Shown one piece after another: positions 1 to 7,935 of a stretch of 64,000 nucleotides of DNA; position 1 is the stretch's first letter; every line of letters begins with the position of its first letter. Origin of the DNA: Dyella_B sp035277725 (GTDB lineage Bacteria > Pseudomonadota > Gammaproteobacteria > Xanthomonadales > Rhodanobacteraceae); contig NZ_DATEJY010000153.1 in the NCBI RefSeq assembly GCF_035277725.1, positions 1 to 64,000 of the forward strand. Direction: 5' to 3'. The position numbers and the translations under genes were made by a program. A model generated the notes under the pieces. It did not search any database. It was not told the DNA's origin and saw nothing but the letters and a program-made list of their open reading frames with translations.

Positions 1-17
1 TACAGGTCGTCAAAGAC

Positions 18-160
18 ACTGGGCCCCGGCGTTCGCCGGGGCGACGAATCGCTAGCTTTGAATTTGCTGGAAAAAAAGGGCTTCGGTTGAGTTGCAGATG
101 TGCTTGTCTAGAGCGCAGCGAATTTCCCCGGACAGCAATGGGCTTTCGCCGGAATGACGA
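18..160. repeat. Degenerate pair of CGTCATTCC-type palindromic repeats
   Basis: The left part (about 18-47) reads as a hairpin with CCCCGGCG and CGCCGGGG arms followed by CGACGA. The right part (about 121-160) ends in CCGGAATGACGA. Both match the ends of the better-preserved repeats near 1609, 30454, 33361 and 43865. No gene is visible in 1-169. Confidence 0.5.
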
Positions 161-169
161 GGAAGGAGT

Positions 170-874
170 TCACGGCGAGCTGTAGCGCACCAGCTCCAAC
201 GTCAAATCCCCGCCATCGCTCTGCGCCAGCTTCACCGGCAGCGGATATTTCGCCGGCACATACCACGCCTCGAAGTGCTTGTCCGAATCGGTGCGCGCCA
301 CACGCTCGGCCTGGAAACTTCCAGCAGGCACTTTCACGCTCTCGCTGCCTTGCACTTTGAATTGCTGCTGCTCGACATGCTGCTTCACGCCCACCGGCAA
401 GTTCACGTTCTGACCGCCGTTACGCAACGCCATGCCTAGTGCGTACGAGATGGTGTTGCGATCGACCATGCCCGGCACAGCGGCATAGTTCGTAACGCCC
501 TTGCCTTCGTCCACGCTCACCTGCTTGGTAGACCAGTTGACCTGCATGCTGCGCTGCTTGGTTTTGAACGCAACAACCTTGGACATATAGCTTTCGGTCT
601 CCGGCGCATTGCCGTTCCAGCGGAAGCGAGTGACATCGCTGGAATTGGCGCCCAACGCGGCTGCCAGGCCAGACGTGCCCTGCATCTGATTGCTGTATTC
701 GTATTGGCCGTTGCCCAGCGATTTCAGGGTGATGGTTGCTTCGCCCATCGGTTGGCCCTGGCTTGTTACGGCATAGGTCGCCGTGAACGGCGTCGGCTGT
801 GCCGCAAATGCAGCGGTGGAAACAGCCAGTGCGAGACCGGCGAGGAGAGAGCGGGTGAGGTTGTGTGTGCGCAT
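170..874 (-). CDS. DUF3108 domain-containing exported protein
   Basis: This 234-residue protein starts at the ATG at 874, which places a typical signal peptide at the N-terminus (basic MRTHNLTR, a hydrophobic stretch, then AFAAQP as the likely cleavage region). A longer reading frame from 916 adds residues before the signal peptide and is less likely. The body matches my memory of the DUF3108 family: small periplasmic or outer-membrane-facing proteins with a beta-rich fold and no assigned reaction. It lies 42 bases downstream of purN on the same strand, so it may be read from the purM-purN transcript. No catalytic residues are recognised. Confidence 0.8.
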   Translation of the reverse strand: MRTHNLTRSLLAGLALAVSTAAFAAQPTPFTATYAVTSQGQPMGEATITLKSLGNGQYEYSNQMQGTSGLAAALGANSSDVTRFRWNGNAPETESYMSKVVAFKTKQRSMQVNWSTKQVSVDEGKGVTNYAAVPGMVDRNTISYALGMALRNGGQNVNLPVGVKQHVEQQQFKVQGSESVKVPAGSFQAERVARTDSDKHFEAWYVPAKYPLPVKLAQSDGGDLTLELVRYSSP

Positions 875-916
875 GGGTCGGCAGTGTACGCGCAGATGCT
901 GAACGCCTGATGGCAA

Positions 917-1579
917 TCAGGGCGCGAGTATGCCTTTCTGCCACCGCAAAGGTTTGCGAAGCGGCTCATTGTCCAGCTGGATGCCTTCGTCATCGAGCGC
1001 CAAGCGGCCAGTGGCAATCAATGCAACCACTGCCGGCAACAACTGATGCTCCAACGGCAACAAGCGTGTGGCGAGGGTGTTTTCGTCGTCGCCGGCTTCG
1101 ATCGTCAACGCGGCTTGTGCAATCACCGGGCCGCCGTCGAGTTCGGCCGTTACGTAATGCACGCTTGCGCCATGCTCGAGATCGCCAGCCTTCAGCGCAC
1201 GGCGGTGCGTGTGCAGGCCACGATACTTGGGCAACAGGGAAGGGTGGATGTTGATCATCCGTCCCGCCCACGGTTTCAATGCCTCGCCGTCGATGATGCG
1301 CATGAAACCGGCCAGCACGAGCAGGTCGGGCTTGCTGGCGCCGATACGGTCGAAGAGCGCGAAATCGTAAGCGCGGCGGTCGGTGTATTCGCGCGGGTTC
1401 AACACGGTGGTGGGAATGCCTGCGCTTTGCGCGAGTTGGAGCACCGGTGCGTCGGCCTTGTCGCTCGCAACCAATACGAATTCCACCGACAGTTCACCGC
1501 GTTCGCGTGCAGCGAGCAGCGCAGCGAAATTGCTGCCGCGGCCGGAGGCGAGGACTGCGATGCGGAGAGGTGCGGACAT
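917..1579 (-). CDS. purN: Phosphoribosylglycinamide formyltransferase PurN
   Basis: The 220-residue protein transfers a formyl group from 10-formyl-tetrahydrofolate to GAR in purine synthesis, in the cytoplasm. The N-terminal phosphate-binding segment LASGRGSNF (residues 10-18) and the catalytic trio Asn110, His112 (in NIHPSLLP) and Asp148 (in ELDGGP) are intact at the spacing seen in E. coli PurN. Length is normal for the family. It follows purM on the same strand with a 138-base gap that holds a palindromic repeat, so the two purine genes probably form one unit. Confidence 0.96.
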   Translation of the reverse strand: MSAPLRIAVLASGRGSNFAALLAARERGELSVEFVLVASDKADAPVLQLAQSAGIPTTVLNPREYTDRRAYDFALFDRIGASKPDLLVLAGFMRIIDGEALKPWAGRMINIHPSLLPKYRGLHTHRRALKAGDLEHGASVHYVTAELDGGPVIAQAALTIEAGDDENTLATRLLPLEHQLLPAVVALIATGRLALDDEGIQLDNEPLRKPLRWQKGILAP

Positions 1580-1608
1580 GTATGGACGGCTTCGATGTAT
1601 TTATCGAT

Positions 1609-1687
1609 CGTCATTCCCGCGCAAGCGGGAATCCATCTTCGCCTTTTGCATAAGAGCAAATGGATTCCCGCTTGCGCGGGAATGACG
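1609..1687. repeat. CGTCATTCC-type inverted repeat
   Basis: Two arms beginning CGTCATTCCCGCGCAAGCGG and ending in its complement (GGGAATGACG) enclose a loop of about 25 bases. The stem is nearly perfect over 27 base pairs. It lies between purM and purN, which are read in the same direction, so as RNA it would form a strong hairpin inside the purine transcript. Related copies lie at 30454, 33361 and 43865. Confidence 0.85.
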
Positions 1688-1717
1688 GCCACAAAACTTA
1701 TGGCGGGTTTGAATCTC

Positions 1718-2746
1718 TTAAGCGATATGCACGCGCTCGTCGCCTTGCGCCTGCACCACTTCGCCAATTACCCAGCTCTTCAAATCATGCTTGGCGAGCA
1801 ACGCCGATGCCGCACTCACCGCATCGCGCGGCAGCAGCACGGTAAAGCCCACGCCGCAATTGAAGGTGCGCCACATTTCTTCGCGCGCCACGTTGCCTTC
1901 GCGCATCAGCCAGTCGAACACCGGCGGCAGCACGATGGCGGAAGCGTCGAGATGCAAGCCAAGGCCATCCGGCACGACACGAATGATGTTTTCCTTCAAA
2001 CCGCCGCCGGTGATGTGCGCCATGCCGTGCACGGGCGCAGACTTCAGCAGCTCCAGCATCGGCTTCACGTAGATCGTGGTCGGTGCCATCAACGCATCGG
2101 CCAGCTTCACGCCGCCAAGATCCAGATCCAGCGGATTGCCCGCACGCTCGACGATCTTGCGGATCAGCGAATAACCGTTGGAATGAGGGCCGGACGAAGC
2201 GACGGCCAGGATCACGTCACCGGCTGCCACGCTGTCGCCACTGAGCAACGCTTCTTTTTCCACCGCGCCGACGGTGAAACCGGCCAGGTCGTATTCGCCC
2301 GGGGGATACATATCCGGCATCTCGGCCGTTTCGCCGCCGATCAATGCGCAGCCAGCCAATTCGCAGCCTTTGGCGATGCCGCCGACCACGGCCACGGTGG
2401 TCTCCACGTCCAGCTTGCCGGTGGCGAAGTAATCGAGGAAGAACAAGGGCTCGGCGCCTTGCACCAGCACGTCGTTCACGCACATGCCCACCAGGTCGAT
2501 GCCGATGGTGTCGTGACGGTTCAATTGCTGCGCCAGCTTGAGCTTGGTGCCCACGCCATCGGTGCCCGAGACCAGCACCGGCTCCTTGTAGCGCGTACCC
2601 AGGTTGAACAGGCCGCCGAAGCCACCCAGGCCGCCCATCACCTCCGGACGAAAGGTGCGCTTCACAAGCGGCTTGATACGTTCGACCACGGCGTTGCCGG
2701 CATCGATATCCACGCCTGCGGCGCGGTAGGTAAGGGCGTCGGACAT
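1718..2746 (-). CDS. purM: Phosphoribosylformylglycinamidine cyclo-ligase PurM
   Basis: The 342-residue protein closes FGAM to AIR with ATP, the fifth step of purine synthesis. The start at 2746 gives MSDALTYRAAGVDIDAGN, the usual PurM N-terminus; the open frame runs 61 codons further upstream but without family resemblance. Recognisable blocks are GTDGVGTKLKLA, DLVGMCVNDVLVQGAEP with FFLDY, GGETAEMP, SSGPHSNGYSL and HITGGGLKEN. It starts 97 bases from the oppositely directed DUF2066 gene, so the two share a short divergent control region. Confidence 0.96.
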   Translation of the reverse strand: MSDALTYRAAGVDIDAGNAVVERIKPLVKRTFRPEVMGGLGGFGGLFNLGTRYKEPVLVSGTDGVGTKLKLAQQLNRHDTIGIDLVGMCVNDVLVQGAEPLFFLDYFATGKLDVETTVAVVGGIAKGCELAGCALIGGETAEMPDMYPPGEYDLAGFTVGAVEKEALLSGDSVAAGDVILAVASSGPHSNGYSLIRKIVERAGNPLDLDLGGVKLADALMAPTTIYVKPMLELLKSAPVHGMAHITGGGLKENIIRVVPDGLGLHLDASAIVLPPVFDWLMREGNVAREEMWRTFNCGVGFTVLLPRDAVSAASALLAKHDLKSWVIGEVVQAQGDERVHIA

Positions 2747-2843
2747 GGCCAACCTGAGCTTGGAGAAACGTCCAATGATAGACGTTAAGGGCTGGATTGG
2801 GCAGACTTTTGCCGGTTTCCCGACCCCTATATGGCCCCTATCC

Positions 2844-3839
2844 ATGCGTCTGCCCCGTTTGCCGATCGCCCTCCTGTTGTTTGGCCTCGTCCTGGGGCTT
2901 GCCCCGATGGCGCACGGGCAGACCACCAATTCTCCCTATACCGTGGTAGTGCCGGTCACTGACACCAGTGCCGCGCAGCGCAGCCAGGCATTCCAATCCG
3001 CGCTCGGGCAGGTGCTGGTGCGTGTGTCCGGCGGCCAGGATCTGAGCAGCAAGCCCGGTTATCCCGAGGCCGTGCAAAACGCGGCCGGCATCGTCAAACA
3101 GTTTCGCTACCAGGCCGATGGCGGCAACCCGCCCACGTTCACGCTGACGGTGAGTTTCGATCAGGGCGCCGTGCAACGCCTGGTCACCCAGCTGGGCGCC
3201 ACGGCAGCCGGGGTCAAGCCGCCGCTGTTGCTGGTGGTGAAGGCGAGCGATGGCCATGTGCTCAAGCAGGAAGAGCTCGGCGGGCTGACCGGCGCGGTGA
3301 ACAAGGGCGGCTATCAGGCGAGCTATGCCGATCCGTCGCAACTGCCCGATCTGGACAAGCTGGCCGATGCCGATCCTGCCGCTTTGTCCGCGATCAGCCG
3401 GCTTTATCACACCGGCCTGGTGCTGATCGGCAACCTGCACGGCAATAGCGCTGATTGGACGCTGATCAGCGGCGGCCAATCGCAGCACTGGAAGGCGCAG
3501 GGCAACGACCCGAACGCCTTGTTCGCCGATGCCGGCCAAAGCGCCACCAGCCGCCTGGGCCAGGCGCTCAACGTGATCGCCACGGGCGACGTGACGGGCA
3601 ACGTGTGGGTAGCGGGCCTGCATTCGGCCATGGACTACGCCAACCTGCTCGCCACCCTGCGTGCCGATCCGTCCGTGCGCAGCGTCGCCACCACCGGTGC
3701 CCAGGACGATGGCGTGATGCTGTCGGTCAAGGCGGGCATGCCGCTGGACAATCTCGTCGCCAATCTCGCGGCCGGCGGACGCGTGATGGAAGGTCAGGCG
3801 CATGACGGCGCGGATGCCACGCTGCGCTGGCTTCATTGA
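2844..3839 (+). CDS. DUF2066 domain-containing exported protein
   Basis: The 331-residue protein starts at the ATG at 2844, which gives a signal peptide MRLPRLPIALLLFGLVLGLA ending near AHG-QTT. The frame upstream overlaps the purM start and is not protein-like. The N-terminal half (YTVVVPVTDTSAAQRSQAF, LGQVLVRVSGG) matches the DUF2066 family of uncharacterised envelope proteins. It is followed 3 bases later by a CDP-alcohol transferase, then an AI-2E transporter and hda. I remember this order as common in Xanthomonadales. Confidence 0.8.
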   Translation: MRLPRLPIALLLFGLVLGLAPMAHGQTTNSPYTVVVPVTDTSAAQRSQAFQSALGQVLVRVSGGQDLSSKPGYPEAVQNAAGIVKQFRYQADGGNPPTFTLTVSFDQGAVQRLVTQLGATAAGVKPPLLLVVKASDGHVLKQEELGGLTGAVNKGGYQASYADPSQLPDLDKLADADPAALSAISRLYHTGLVLIGNLHGNSADWTLISGGQSQHWKAQGNDPNALFADAGQSATSRLGQALNVIATGDVTGNVWVAGLHSAMDYANLLATLRADPSVRSVATTGAQDDGVMLSVKAGMPLDNLVANLAAGGRVMEGQAHDGADATLRWLH

Positions 3840-3842
3840 GTC

Positions 3843-4421
3843 ATGTGCGCTGCGATGCCGCTAGCGTCGCCATCGCCCTGGCGTCATCTGCCCAACGCCA
3901 TCTCGATGGTGCGGGTGCTGCTCGTGGTGCCAATCTGCTGGCTGCTTTGGCAGCAGCGTTGGTCGTTTGCCTTGCTGCTGGTCGCGGTGGCCGGCGTGTC
4001 GGATGGGCTGGATGGTTTTCTGGCGCGTCACTACGGCTGGCAAAGCCGCCTCGGCGGCATTCTTGATGCGGTGGCCGACAAGCTGTTGCTGATCGCGTGC
4101 ATTGTCATCCTGGCATGGCGCCAACAAGCGCCCGTCTGGCTGGCGCTGATCGTGTGCGGCCGCGATCTGGTGATCGCGCTGGGGGCGCTGGGCTGGCGTG
4201 TGATGATCGGCCCGATCGAGCCACGGCCCAGCCTGTTGTCGAAGGCTTGCACGCTGGCGCAGATCATCTATTTGCTCGCGGTATTGCTGGCGCTGGCGCA
4301 TTGGCCGGCGTTGCGCTCAACGGCGCTGGCCTGGCTGGTGGCGGCGCTGTGTGTGGCGAGTGGGCTGCATTACGTGTCGTATTGGTCGTGGCGTGCGTGG
4401 CGGGCGCTGCGCGAAAGCTGA
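3843..4421 (+). CDS. CDP-alcohol phosphatidyltransferase family protein
   Basis: A 192-residue integral membrane enzyme of the family that swaps the CMP of a CDP-lipid for an alcohol to make a phospholipid. The signature DG-x2-AR-x8-G-x3-D-x3-D is present as DGLDGFLARHYGWQSRLGG followed by ILDAVADK (about residues 54-80), with all expected acidic residues. About five or six hydrophobic segments follow. An alternative ATG lies four codons in (3855). The alcohol substrate cannot be told from sequence; a glycerophosphate synthase (PgsA-like) role is possible, but the protein is on the long side. Confidence 0.82.
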   Translation: MCAAMPLASPSPWRHLPNAISMVRVLLVVPICWLLWQQRWSFALLLVAVAGVSDGLDGFLARHYGWQSRLGGILDAVADKLLLIACIVILAWRQQAPVWLALIVCGRDLVIALGALGWRVMIGPIEPRPSLLSKACTLAQIIYLLAVLLALAHWPALRSTALAWLVAALCVASGLHYVSYWSWRAWRALRES

Positions 4422-4478
4422 TTTCTCAAGAGGCTTTGCTTCGATGGGGTACTTCGCGAGAGTTGCCCCTCACCTCAA

Positions 4479-4501
4479 TCCTCTCCCCAGAGGGGAGAGG
4501 A
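4479..4501. repeat. Short GC-rich hairpin in the gap before the AI-2E transporter gene
   Basis: Ten-base arms TCCTCTCCCC and GGGGAGAGGA close a three-base loop. It lies in the 179-base gap between the CDP-alcohol transferase and AI-2E genes, which otherwise shows no coding signal. It could attenuate read-through, but there is no T-run after it. Confidence 0.45.
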
Positions 4502-4600
4502 GGCGAACGCGGAGAGCCGTTGTTAGATTAGAGCGGGCTTTGAACAGTCACTCACATCAGCCACACTTGTTTCCGGCCGCATCATCCTGACGAGCTTTTC

Positions 4601-5749
4601 GTGTCTATAAGCCAAGAGACCTCCCGCCGCTGGCAGATGCTGGCGATCATCATCACCATCGGGCTGCTGGTATGGCTGCTCGCGCCGGTGCTGATGCCTT
4701 TCGCGGTCGCCGCCATGTTGGCGTATCTCAGCGATCCGCTCGCCGATCGGCTGGAACGGCTCGGCTTGGGGCGCACCCTGGCGGTAAGCATCGTGTTCGT
4801 GGTGCTGATCCTGGCGATCGCCGCAGCGCTGCTTCTGCTGGTGCCGTTGATCGCACGGCAGATCGAAAACCTGGTGCTGAACTTTCCTCGTTACCTGGAG
4901 TGGGGCAGAGACACCGCCTTGCCGTGGCTGCAGGCGAAGTTGCATCTGGATCCCAAGGCGTTCGACACCGACCGGCTGGTCGACCAGATCAAGGAACACC
5001 TCGGTTCCATCGGTACTGTGCTGGGCACCATCTCGCGCTCCAGTGTGAGCGTGGTCGCATGGCTTACCAACCTGGTGTTGATTCCGGTGGTGTGGTTCTA
5101 TCTGCTGCGTGATTGGGATCGTCTGGTGGCGTGGGTCGATCGCATGCTGCCGCGCTCGGTGCAACCGACGGTCGAGCATCTGGCGCGCGAGTCCGATTCT
5201 GTGCTCGGCGCGTTCGTGCGCGGGCAATTGCTGGTGATGTTGGCGCTGGCCATCTATTACGGCGTGGCCCTAACGTTGGTGGGGATTTCGGTCGGTCCGC
5301 TGATCGGCATGGTTGCCGGCTTGCTCAGTTTCGTGCCGTATCTCGGCTTTATTACCGGTTTTGCCGCGGCGATCATCGCCTCGCTGGTACAGCATGGTGA
5401 TTGGACGCACTTGCTGATGGTGGTGGGTGTGTTCGTCATCGGCCAATTGCTGGAAGGTTACGTGTTGGTGCCGCGACTGGTGGGCGAGAAGATTGGCCTG
5501 CATCCGGTTGCCGTGATCTTTGCCGTGCTGGCGGGTGGTTATCTGTTCGGCTTCCTCGGCGTGTTGCTCGCCTTGCCGGCGGCATCGGTCATCCTGGTGT
5601 TGTTGCGCTATCTCGCGCAACGCTATCGGCTCAGTGATCTCTATACCGAGAAAGGTGCACCTGATAGCGTGATTGCCGAAGTGGATGTGACGGTTCACGA
5701 AGAAGGCAGTGCACCGGTAACTGTCGCCGGACATAGCGACAAGCCATGA
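4601..5749 (+). CDS. AI-2E family transporter (PerM/YdgG-type membrane protein)
   Basis: The 382-residue protein starts at a GTG (4601). It has the AI-2E/PerM layout: a pair of N-terminal membrane segments, a soluble central region (about residues 90-200, with LRDWDRLVAWVDRMLP), and four to five C-terminal segments including PLIGMVAGLLSFVPYLG and the conserved FVIGQLLEGYVLVPRLVG. The family exports small solutes, and the substrate here is unknown. Its stop overlaps the hda start by four bases (ATGA), a sign of translational coupling. Confidence 0.88.
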   Translation: MSISQETSRRWQMLAIIITIGLLVWLLAPVLMPFAVAAMLAYLSDPLADRLERLGLGRTLAVSIVFVVLILAIAAALLLLVPLIARQIENLVLNFPRYLEWGRDTALPWLQAKLHLDPKAFDTDRLVDQIKEHLGSIGTVLGTISRSSVSVVAWLTNLVLIPVVWFYLLRDWDRLVAWVDRMLPRSVQPTVEHLARESDSVLGAFVRGQLLVMLALAIYYGVALTLVGISVGPLIGMVAGLLSFVPYLGFITGFAAAIIASLVQHGDWTHLLMVVGVFVIGQLLEGYVLVPRLVGEKIGLHPVAVIFAVLAGGYLFGFLGVLLALPAASVILVLLRYLAQRYRLSDLYTEKGAPDSVIAEVDVTVHEEGSAPVTVAGHSDKP

Positions 5750-6453
5750 CTGCGCAACTGCCACTGGGATTGCGCTGGCCTCGCCGCCAGCGCTTCGAGC
5801 ATTTCCACGCGGGAGCCAATGCTGCCGCGTTGGCAGCCGTACAAATGCTTGCTACGCAGACGGGCGCGCCATGGGTGTATCTAAGCGGTACAACAGGCAG
5901 CGGCAAGAGTCATCTGCTTATGGCTGCCTGCCAGGCCGCTCATGAAGTCGGACGCACCGTGCAATACCTTCCGTTGAAGAATTTTCGCGAACATTTCATG
6001 GCGATTCGCGGCATCGCTGGCAGCCAGTTCATTGCCCTTGACGATCTGGATGCGTTGGCGGGCGAACGTGAAGCCGAACACGCGTTGTTCGATCTCTACA
6101 ACCGCGCACGCGCTGAAGGCACAGCGCTGATCTTCACGGCGCAAGCTACGCCTGCCCAACTTCCGCTTATCCTGCCCGATTTGCGCTCACGCCTCGGCGC
6201 CTGCACTCAGTTCGCCTTGAAGCCGCTGGACGATGAGGAGCGTCGCGATGTGCTGAAGCAGCAGGCAGCGCTGCGCGGCATTGAACTGGACGACGCCGTG
6301 CTCGATTGGTTGTTTGCACGTTACGCGCGCGATCTGGGCGCGCTGCTGGATCTGCTTGATCGGCTGGATCAGGCCTCATTGGCGGCCCAGCGGCGGGTTA
6401 CCGTACCTTTTCTGCGGGCATTCCTGCGCGAAACAGGTCAGCCGTCACACTGA
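5746..6453 (+). CDS. hda: DnaA regulatory inactivator Hda
   Basis: A 235-residue AAA+ protein related to DnaA domain III. With the DNA-loaded beta clamp it stimulates ATP hydrolysis by DnaA and so limits re-initiation. The extreme N-terminus carries QLPLGL (residues 4-9), a clamp-binding motif of the Hda type. Walker A is GTTGSGKS (48-55) and the Walker B region reads FIALDDLDAL. LRSRLGACTQFALKPLDDEE matches the sensor/lid region. It overlaps the AI-2E gene by four bases and is followed by a 46-base gap. Confidence 0.95.
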   Translation: MTAQLPLGLRWPRRQRFEHFHAGANAAALAAVQMLATQTGAPWVYLSGTTGSGKSHLLMAACQAAHEVGRTVQYLPLKNFREHFMAIRGIAGSQFIALDDLDALAGEREAEHALFDLYNRARAEGTALIFTAQATPAQLPLILPDLRSRLGACTQFALKPLDDEERRDVLKQQAALRGIELDDAVLDWLFARYARDLGALLDLLDRLDQASLAAQRRVTVPFLRAFLRETGQPSH

Positions 6454-6499
6454 AATTCTTTTGCCCGAGCGTTCCAGCTGATGATCAGAGGAAGGCAGC

Positions 6500-6925
6500 A
6501 TGAGCACGATTGTTCCTGAAGCAAGTCCTGATCGAGCACTTTCCGGGGAATGTCTATGCGGTGATGTGCACTATCGCGTCGAGGATCGCTTCCTCTACGC
6601 GCTCAACTGCCACTGTTCGCAATGCCGAAAGGCGACCGGCTCCGCCTTCAAGCCGTTTGGCGGTATCGAACGGAGCAAATTCAGCGTCATCAAGGGCGAG
6701 GATGCTCTCTCGCTATTTGGCGACGAGCATGGACATGATGCGCACTGCAGGCGATGCGGCTCGCTGTTGTATTCCGTTGTTCGCGACGGGCAATACGTGC
6801 ATGTCACCCTCGGTACGCTGCTCGATGAGCCATCCATACGGCCAACCGCGCATATCTATGTCGGCTCGAAAGCACCGTGGTACACGATTACCGATGCGTT
6901 GCCGCAATACCAGGAGCTCGACTGA
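6500..6925 (+). CDS. GFA family (glutathione-dependent formaldehyde-activating-like) protein
   Basis: The 141-residue protein has the zinc-binding cysteines typical of the GFA/CENP-V fold: CLCGDVHY (about 18-25), CHCSQCRKATGSAF (about 39-52) and CRRCGSLLYS (about 83-92). The family includes proteins once described as activating formaldehyde-glutathione adducts, but most members have no shown activity. A good ribosome site (AGGAAGG) precedes the ATG. The stop overlaps the start of the next gene by one base. Confidence 0.85.
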   Translation: MSTIVPEASPDRALSGECLCGDVHYRVEDRFLYALNCHCSQCRKATGSAFKPFGGIERSKFSVIKGEDALSLFGDEHGHDAHCRRCGSLLYSVVRDGQYVHVTLGTLLDEPSIRPTAHIYVGSKAPWYTITDALPQYQELD

Positions 6926-7323
6926 TGGCACCCGTCATTACTCCCTTTTTGATGTTCGAAGGAACGGCAGAGGAAGCGATGCAGTTCTACGTGTCCTTGT
7001 TCGATGATTCCGGCGTGGTTTCGGTGGAACGCTGGGGTGCGCATGATGTCGGCGCCGAAGGAAAGATAAAAAAGGCGCAATTCACGTTGTGCGGCCGATC
7101 GTTCTATTGCTCCGACAGCCCCATTGAGCATGCCTTCACGTTCACCCCGTCGCTCTCGCTATTCGTCGACCTGGATAGTGAGACAAACCTGGATCGAGCT
7201 TTCTCCCAACTCGTGGACGGCGGCAAAGTACTCATGCCGCTCGATGATTACGGCTTCAGCAGGAAATTCGGCTGGGTCAACGACCGTTACGGCGTATCGT
7301 GGCAACTCAACTTGCCACATTAG
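6925..7323 (+). CDS. VOC family protein, PhnB-like
   Basis: The 132-residue protein starts at the ATG at 6925, overlapping the preceding stop (TGATG). MAPVITPFLMFEGTAEEAMQFY and the block FCGS-like FYCSDSPIEHAFTFTPSLSL place it in the PhnB/3-demethylubiquinone-methyltransferase-like branch of the vicinal oxygen chelate superfamily. The ending DRYGVSWQLNLPH is typical. Metal ligands and substrate are uncertain in this branch. It is coupled to the GFA protein, and another VOC protein follows, suggesting a small detoxification cluster. Confidence 0.85.
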   Translation: MAPVITPFLMFEGTAEEAMQFYVSLFDDSGVVSVERWGAHDVGAEGKIKKAQFTLCGRSFYCSDSPIEHAFTFTPSLSLFVDLDSETNLDRAFSQLVDGGKVLMPLDDYGFSRKFGWVNDRYGVSWQLNLPH

Positions 7324-7327
7324 TTGC

Positions 7328-7393
7328 GTAGGCTGGGATGACAATCCCAGCACCATCATCAGCAAAGAAGCTGGGATTGGCATCCCAGCCTAC
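7328..7393. repeat. GTAGGCTGGGAT-type palindromic repeat
   Basis: Arms GTAGGCTGGGATGACAATCC and the matching GGGATTGGCATCCCAGCCTAC flank a loop of about 20 bases. It fills the gap between the two VOC genes. Relatives are at 29406, 32396, 45937, 47138, 50350 and 55562. Confidence 0.85.
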
Positions 7394-7411
7394 TTATCCA
7401 AGGATCAAAGC

Positions 7412-7798
7412 ATGATCGACCACACTGGTGTTTCCGTACGCGATTACGAAAAAAGCAAAGCGTTCTACATCAGCGCGCTCTCCGCGATTGGCTACGTGTT
7501 ATTGAAGGAATTTCCCGCTTCGGTAACGGGCTACACCGACGTCGCAGGCTTCGGTGAGCCGTCACGCCCGGATTTCTGGATCAGCAAAGGCGTGCCCAAT
7601 CAGCCGGCGATCCATGTGGCGTTTCGCGTCAGCGAGCGCGCTACGGTTGATGCGTTCTACAAGGCAGCCATGGCAGCGGGCGGCCGCGATAACGGTGCAC
7701 CTGGACTTCGTCCGCACTATCACGAGCATTATTACGCGGCGTTTGTGCTGGATCCTGATGGGCACAATGTTGAGGCGGTGTGTCATGAGGCGGCATAA
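7412..7798 (+). CDS. VOC family protein (glyoxalase/bleomycin-resistance fold)
   Basis: The 128-residue protein starts at the ATG at 7412 (MIDHTGVSVRDYEKSKAF), right after a repeat. It has the standard one-module VOC pattern: a first-strand His (DHTGVSV), HVAFRV in the middle (His about residue 70), and AFVLDPDGHNVEAVCH at the end, whose Glu is the usual third metal ligand. Many such proteins act on small electrophiles or are resistance proteins; the substrate is unknown. Confidence 0.86.
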   Translation: MIDHTGVSVRDYEKSKAFYISALSAIGYVLLKEFPASVTGYTDVAGFGEPSRPDFWISKGVPNQPAIHVAFRVSERATVDAFYKAAMAAGGRDNGAPGLRPHYHEHYYAAFVLDPDGHNVEAVCHEAA

Positions 7799-7886
7799 CA
7801 CAAGGATGGGTATATCTGGAACTTTCAGCGTGCAGATGTAAATGCCGATTTGGACGCATCGCGCATCTTTTGCAACAACACAGATC

Positions 7887-7928
7887 AGATATAACGCCTG
7901 GCAACTTGCTATGCCAGGCGTTATATCT
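7887..7928. terminator. Bidirectional terminator hairpin
   Basis: Arms AGATATAACGCCTGGCA and TGCCAGGCGTTATATCT pair perfectly over 17 bases around a short loop. It lies between the converging VOC gene and the lipoprotein gene. The AT-rich outer arm would give U-rich RNA on either strand. Confidence 0.75.
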
Positions 7929-7935
7929 GGGAAGC

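Noticed and set aside
1046..2788. Plus-strand open frame of 580 codons opposite purN and purM
   Set aside because: It lies antisense to two well-recognised purine genes. Its translation has shadow-type composition (His, Gln, Arg, Ala rich) and no family.
7887..7928. Strong palindrome as an operator for the lipoprotein gene
   Set aside because: It lies between two converging gene ends, so a terminator is the simpler reading.
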